A stretch of 64,000 bases of DNA, taken from assembly GCA_030537795.1 (NCBI GenBank), contig JAUNVE010000001.1:30566-94565 (forward strand), read 5' to 3'. Shown here piece after piece: positions 62,170 to 64,000 of this stretch. The position numbers and the translations under genes are program-made. The stretch is from Actinomycetaceae bacterium (lineage in GTDB: Bacteria; Actinomycetota; Actinomycetes; Actinomycetales; Actinomycetaceae). The notes beneath the pieces are model-generated. The model was not told where the DNA came from. It saw only the letters and a program-made list of their open reading frames with translations, and did no database searches. Position 1 is the first letter of the stretch. Every line of letters starts with the position of its first letter.

Positions 62170-64000
62170 TTACCACGAGGTGCCTTCGACCTCGACAATC
62201 GGGTTAGCTGGGTCTGCGAAGTTGATTATTCCTCTCACGCTGAATGTATCCTTTTCAGTTTCGACTTCGAGGTCGTAATCAGGATCAGCATCCGCCTTGG
62301 GTGTCGCGGTACCAACAGCTTCGTATGGAGAGTCAGAAGTAAAGGTCCACTCTGCCTCATAGCCTTCTGAGAAGCTCAGCGGAGCAACCTCAGTCGGAAC
62401 CGACCAGGAGAACTCATATTGGTCTGAGGGGAATACCCACATGGAGAGTCCACAGGGATTGACACCATCACCATCGGTTGCGTTATTGCATTCGTTGAGA
62501 AGTTCTTCAACCGCGTCGTAGGCAAGCTGTTGAGCTTTTTCGGTGAGTTCCGTCTTCGCCTCAATGTGAACGTCCTCGCCGACCGGAACTGTGCCCGGCT
62601 CACTGGTTAATGTGAGGTAGGGATTATCTTCAGAGTCGGAAATCGTGTAAGTGCCCGGGTAGACGAGATACCCTTCGGGCTGCACTTGAACGCTTCCGTT
62701 GACGGTAACCGGTTGTACCGAGGAGACTCTGAGGGTTCCAGCTTGGCTACCAACAATGAACCACTGGTCAAAGAAGCCGTACTTTTTACCGGCATGTTGC
62801 ACCACCGTATCGGTACTGTAGGTAACACCACCGAGGTCGTACTTGACGGTGAAAACACGTTGATCAACTTGCTCACCGGCATCGGTATATCCAGGTTCAT
62901 CATTGACTTGAACCGAGGTGATATTGGTCGGACGATTCTCCGCCGCACCATAGACTTCATCCGACATCAATGGGCTGGTTTCGGAACGCTTTTCCATGCT
63001 TTGGGCAGTGCCTGCGCGCCCATTTTCAAGAGCAGACCAGTACTCATCAACCGTCGATTGCGGGCCAAACATCATCGAATTGACGATTTTAATCACCACC
63101 AGTGCGATGACGAATGCTCCGACAACTGCCGCGGCGATTGCGGCGATCTTCCGATTGCGTGCCTTAGCCTTGGCTTCTTCTTCGGGCGATCGTTGCGTCA
63201 CCGGTGCAGCCGGCGGTGCCATACCTGCATACTGCTGAGGCGAGTACCCCGGTTGCATGCCAGGTTGCGTTCCCGGCTGCATTTGCGCGGGCGGCAACTG
63301 ATTTGTTTGCGTAGCCGGGGGCGTCGCGGCGGGAACAGCTGCGGAAGCCGCTGAGGCGGTATCTGCGCTCATCGAGCTTTCGCCGGTCGCCATGGCGCCA
63401 TCATGCTGGGAGTCGGAGTCTCCTGCGGGCGTTGGCTCCGACTGTGCAGCGGATTCGTGTGGCCCAACTGGAACACCGGGTGCGGATGCGGCGGAAGGTG
63501 CCGTTCCAGCCGGCGGGTAGGCCGTTCCCGGCGGTGGGACTTGGCCGGTACCGGCAGGTTGCGAAAACTGCCCGGGGGTCCCTGCTATCCCTTGGGGAGC
63601 GAAACCTTGACCGTAGGCCATTTGTGGCGTAGCGCCATAGTGCACGAAAGGAGTTAGCAACCGTGGCAATGGTCGCTGCGTGTAGTTCTGCATAGCGCGA
63701 GCAAGTGCGGGAGCGCTGCCGCGAATTAGTGGGAAGAGATAGACATGGATAGCTGATATAACAGCTCCCACTACTGCGTTAATGAGAATAGCTGAGTAGG
63801 CCAGTCCCAGGTGGATATTTTCGCTGTTTCCTAGGCTTACCGCGGCCACTGCGAAAATTCCGAGTACCGCAAATACTCCCGCATCGCTGGCAATGTACAC
63901 GGGGTTGGTATCGTAGCCGCGCAAACGCTGGCGGAATACCGATCCCGCTATCAGTGTGATGATGACTCCAATGATGAGGAAGAGAATCGTCAAGCCTTCG
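62170..64000 (-). CDS. Large membrane protein, Pro-rich linker, extracytoplasmic domains (5' end cut)
   Basis: At least 607 residues; the frame is still open at the window edge, so the true start is probably outside. The N-terminal ~95 residues hold about three membrane helices. A ~190-residue Pro/Ala/Gln/Gly-rich low-complexity region follows, then a basic stretch and one helix (about 285-308), then ~300 residues of beta-rich, acidic sequence outside the membrane. It starts with an NTF2-like TVDEYWSALENG segment and has two Cys near 497 and 505, possibly paired. The layout resembles TcaA-like or other envelope-stress proteins, but no family is recognised with confidence. Confidence 0.6.
   Translation of the reverse strand, partial: EGLTILFLIIGVIITLIAGSVFRQRLRGYDTNPVYIASDAGVFAVLGIFAVAAVSLGNSENIHLGLAYSAILINAVVGAVISAIHVYLFPLIRGSAPALARAMQNYTQRPLPRLLTPFVHYGATPQMAYGQGFAPQGIAGTPGQFSQPAGTGQVPPPGTAYPPAGTAPSAASAPGVPVGPHESAAQSEPTPAGDSDSQHDGAMATGESSMSADTASAASAAVPAATPPATQTNQLPPAQMQPGTQPGMQPGYSPQQYAGMAPPAAPVTQRSPEEEAKAKARNRKIAAIAAAVVGAFVIALVVIKIVNSMMFGPQSTVDEYWSALENGRAGTAQSMEKRSETSPLMSDEVYGAAENRPTNITSVQVNDEPGYTDAGEQVDQRVFTVKYDLGGVTYSTDTVVQHAGKKYGFFDQWFIVGSQAGTLRVSSVQPVTVNGSVQVQPEGYLVYPGTYTISDSEDNPYLTLTSEPGTVPVGEDVHIEAKTELTEKAQQLAYDAVEELLNECNNATDGDGVNPCGLSMWVFPSDQYEFSWSVPTEVAPLSFSEGYEAEWTFTSDSPYEAVGTATPKADADPDYDLEVETEKDTFSVRGIINFADPANPIVEVEGTSW

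Overview
The window is a stretch of actinobacterial chromosome, most likely from the Actinomycetaceae or a close relative (inference). The evidence is moderate-to-high G+C, actinobacterial family markers (DUF3040, DUF3046, a ClgR-type regulator, PAC2, LysX, a HelR-like helicase), SOS boxes of the CGAAC-N4-GTTCG type, and a conserved gene order. I see no insertion sequence, prophage, CRISPR array or other mobile element. About 53 protein genes and two tRNA genes fill nearly all of it.

Left part (1-10 kb): dinB and a DUF3040 membrane protein read leftward and probably lead into the cell-division (dcw) cluster beyond the edge. Then come a spermidine-synthase-like protein, a PAC2 protein, a HelR-like RNA polymerase helicase, serA, and an acyl-CoA ligase with an unusual helical tail.

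SOS and tRNA-modification block (10-25 kb): nrdR, an SOS-type LysM membrane protein divergent from lexA across three LexA boxes, ldh, a DinG-like helicase, hflX, an RsmC-like methyltransferase that overlaps miaA tail-to-tail, two YbjN-domain genes, miaB, a carboxylesterase, an MgtC-like protein, then pncC-recX-recA with a LexA box upstream of recA.

Core block on the minus strand (24-53 kb), in order of transcription: rimP, nusA, ylxR, infB, rbfA, truB, a cysteine-rich protein, ribF, rpsO, pnp, a membrane protein, an M16 peptidase, dapB, a GNAT acetyltransferase, dapA, RNase J, lysX, a PfkB kinase, ftsK, pgsA, a ClgR-like regulator, a DUF3046 protein, a lipid kinase, recA, recX, pncC. This is the classical actinobacterial order for translation, RNA decay, lysine/peptidoglycan precursor synthesis and chromosome segregation. 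The additions that stand out are the Cys-rich gene between truB and ribF, and lysX plus the PfkB kinase between RNase J and ftsK.

Right part (53-64 kb): a lipoprotein, tRNA-Asn, a tRNA with anticodon CAT, a small conserved-type protein, a GH13 alpha-glucosidase, dgt-dnaG, a second GH13-like protein that has lost most catalytic residues, and a large membrane protein cut by the window edge.

The most striking items are the 165-residue protein with 23 cysteines in ten CxC motifs, the three-box lexA/LysM divergon, a GNAT gene that lies in frame directly behind the dapB stop codon with no standard start at its natural N-terminus, the degenerate GH13 protein, and a recurrent pattern of TANNNT hexamers exactly six bases before start codons, which suggests leaderless mRNAs.
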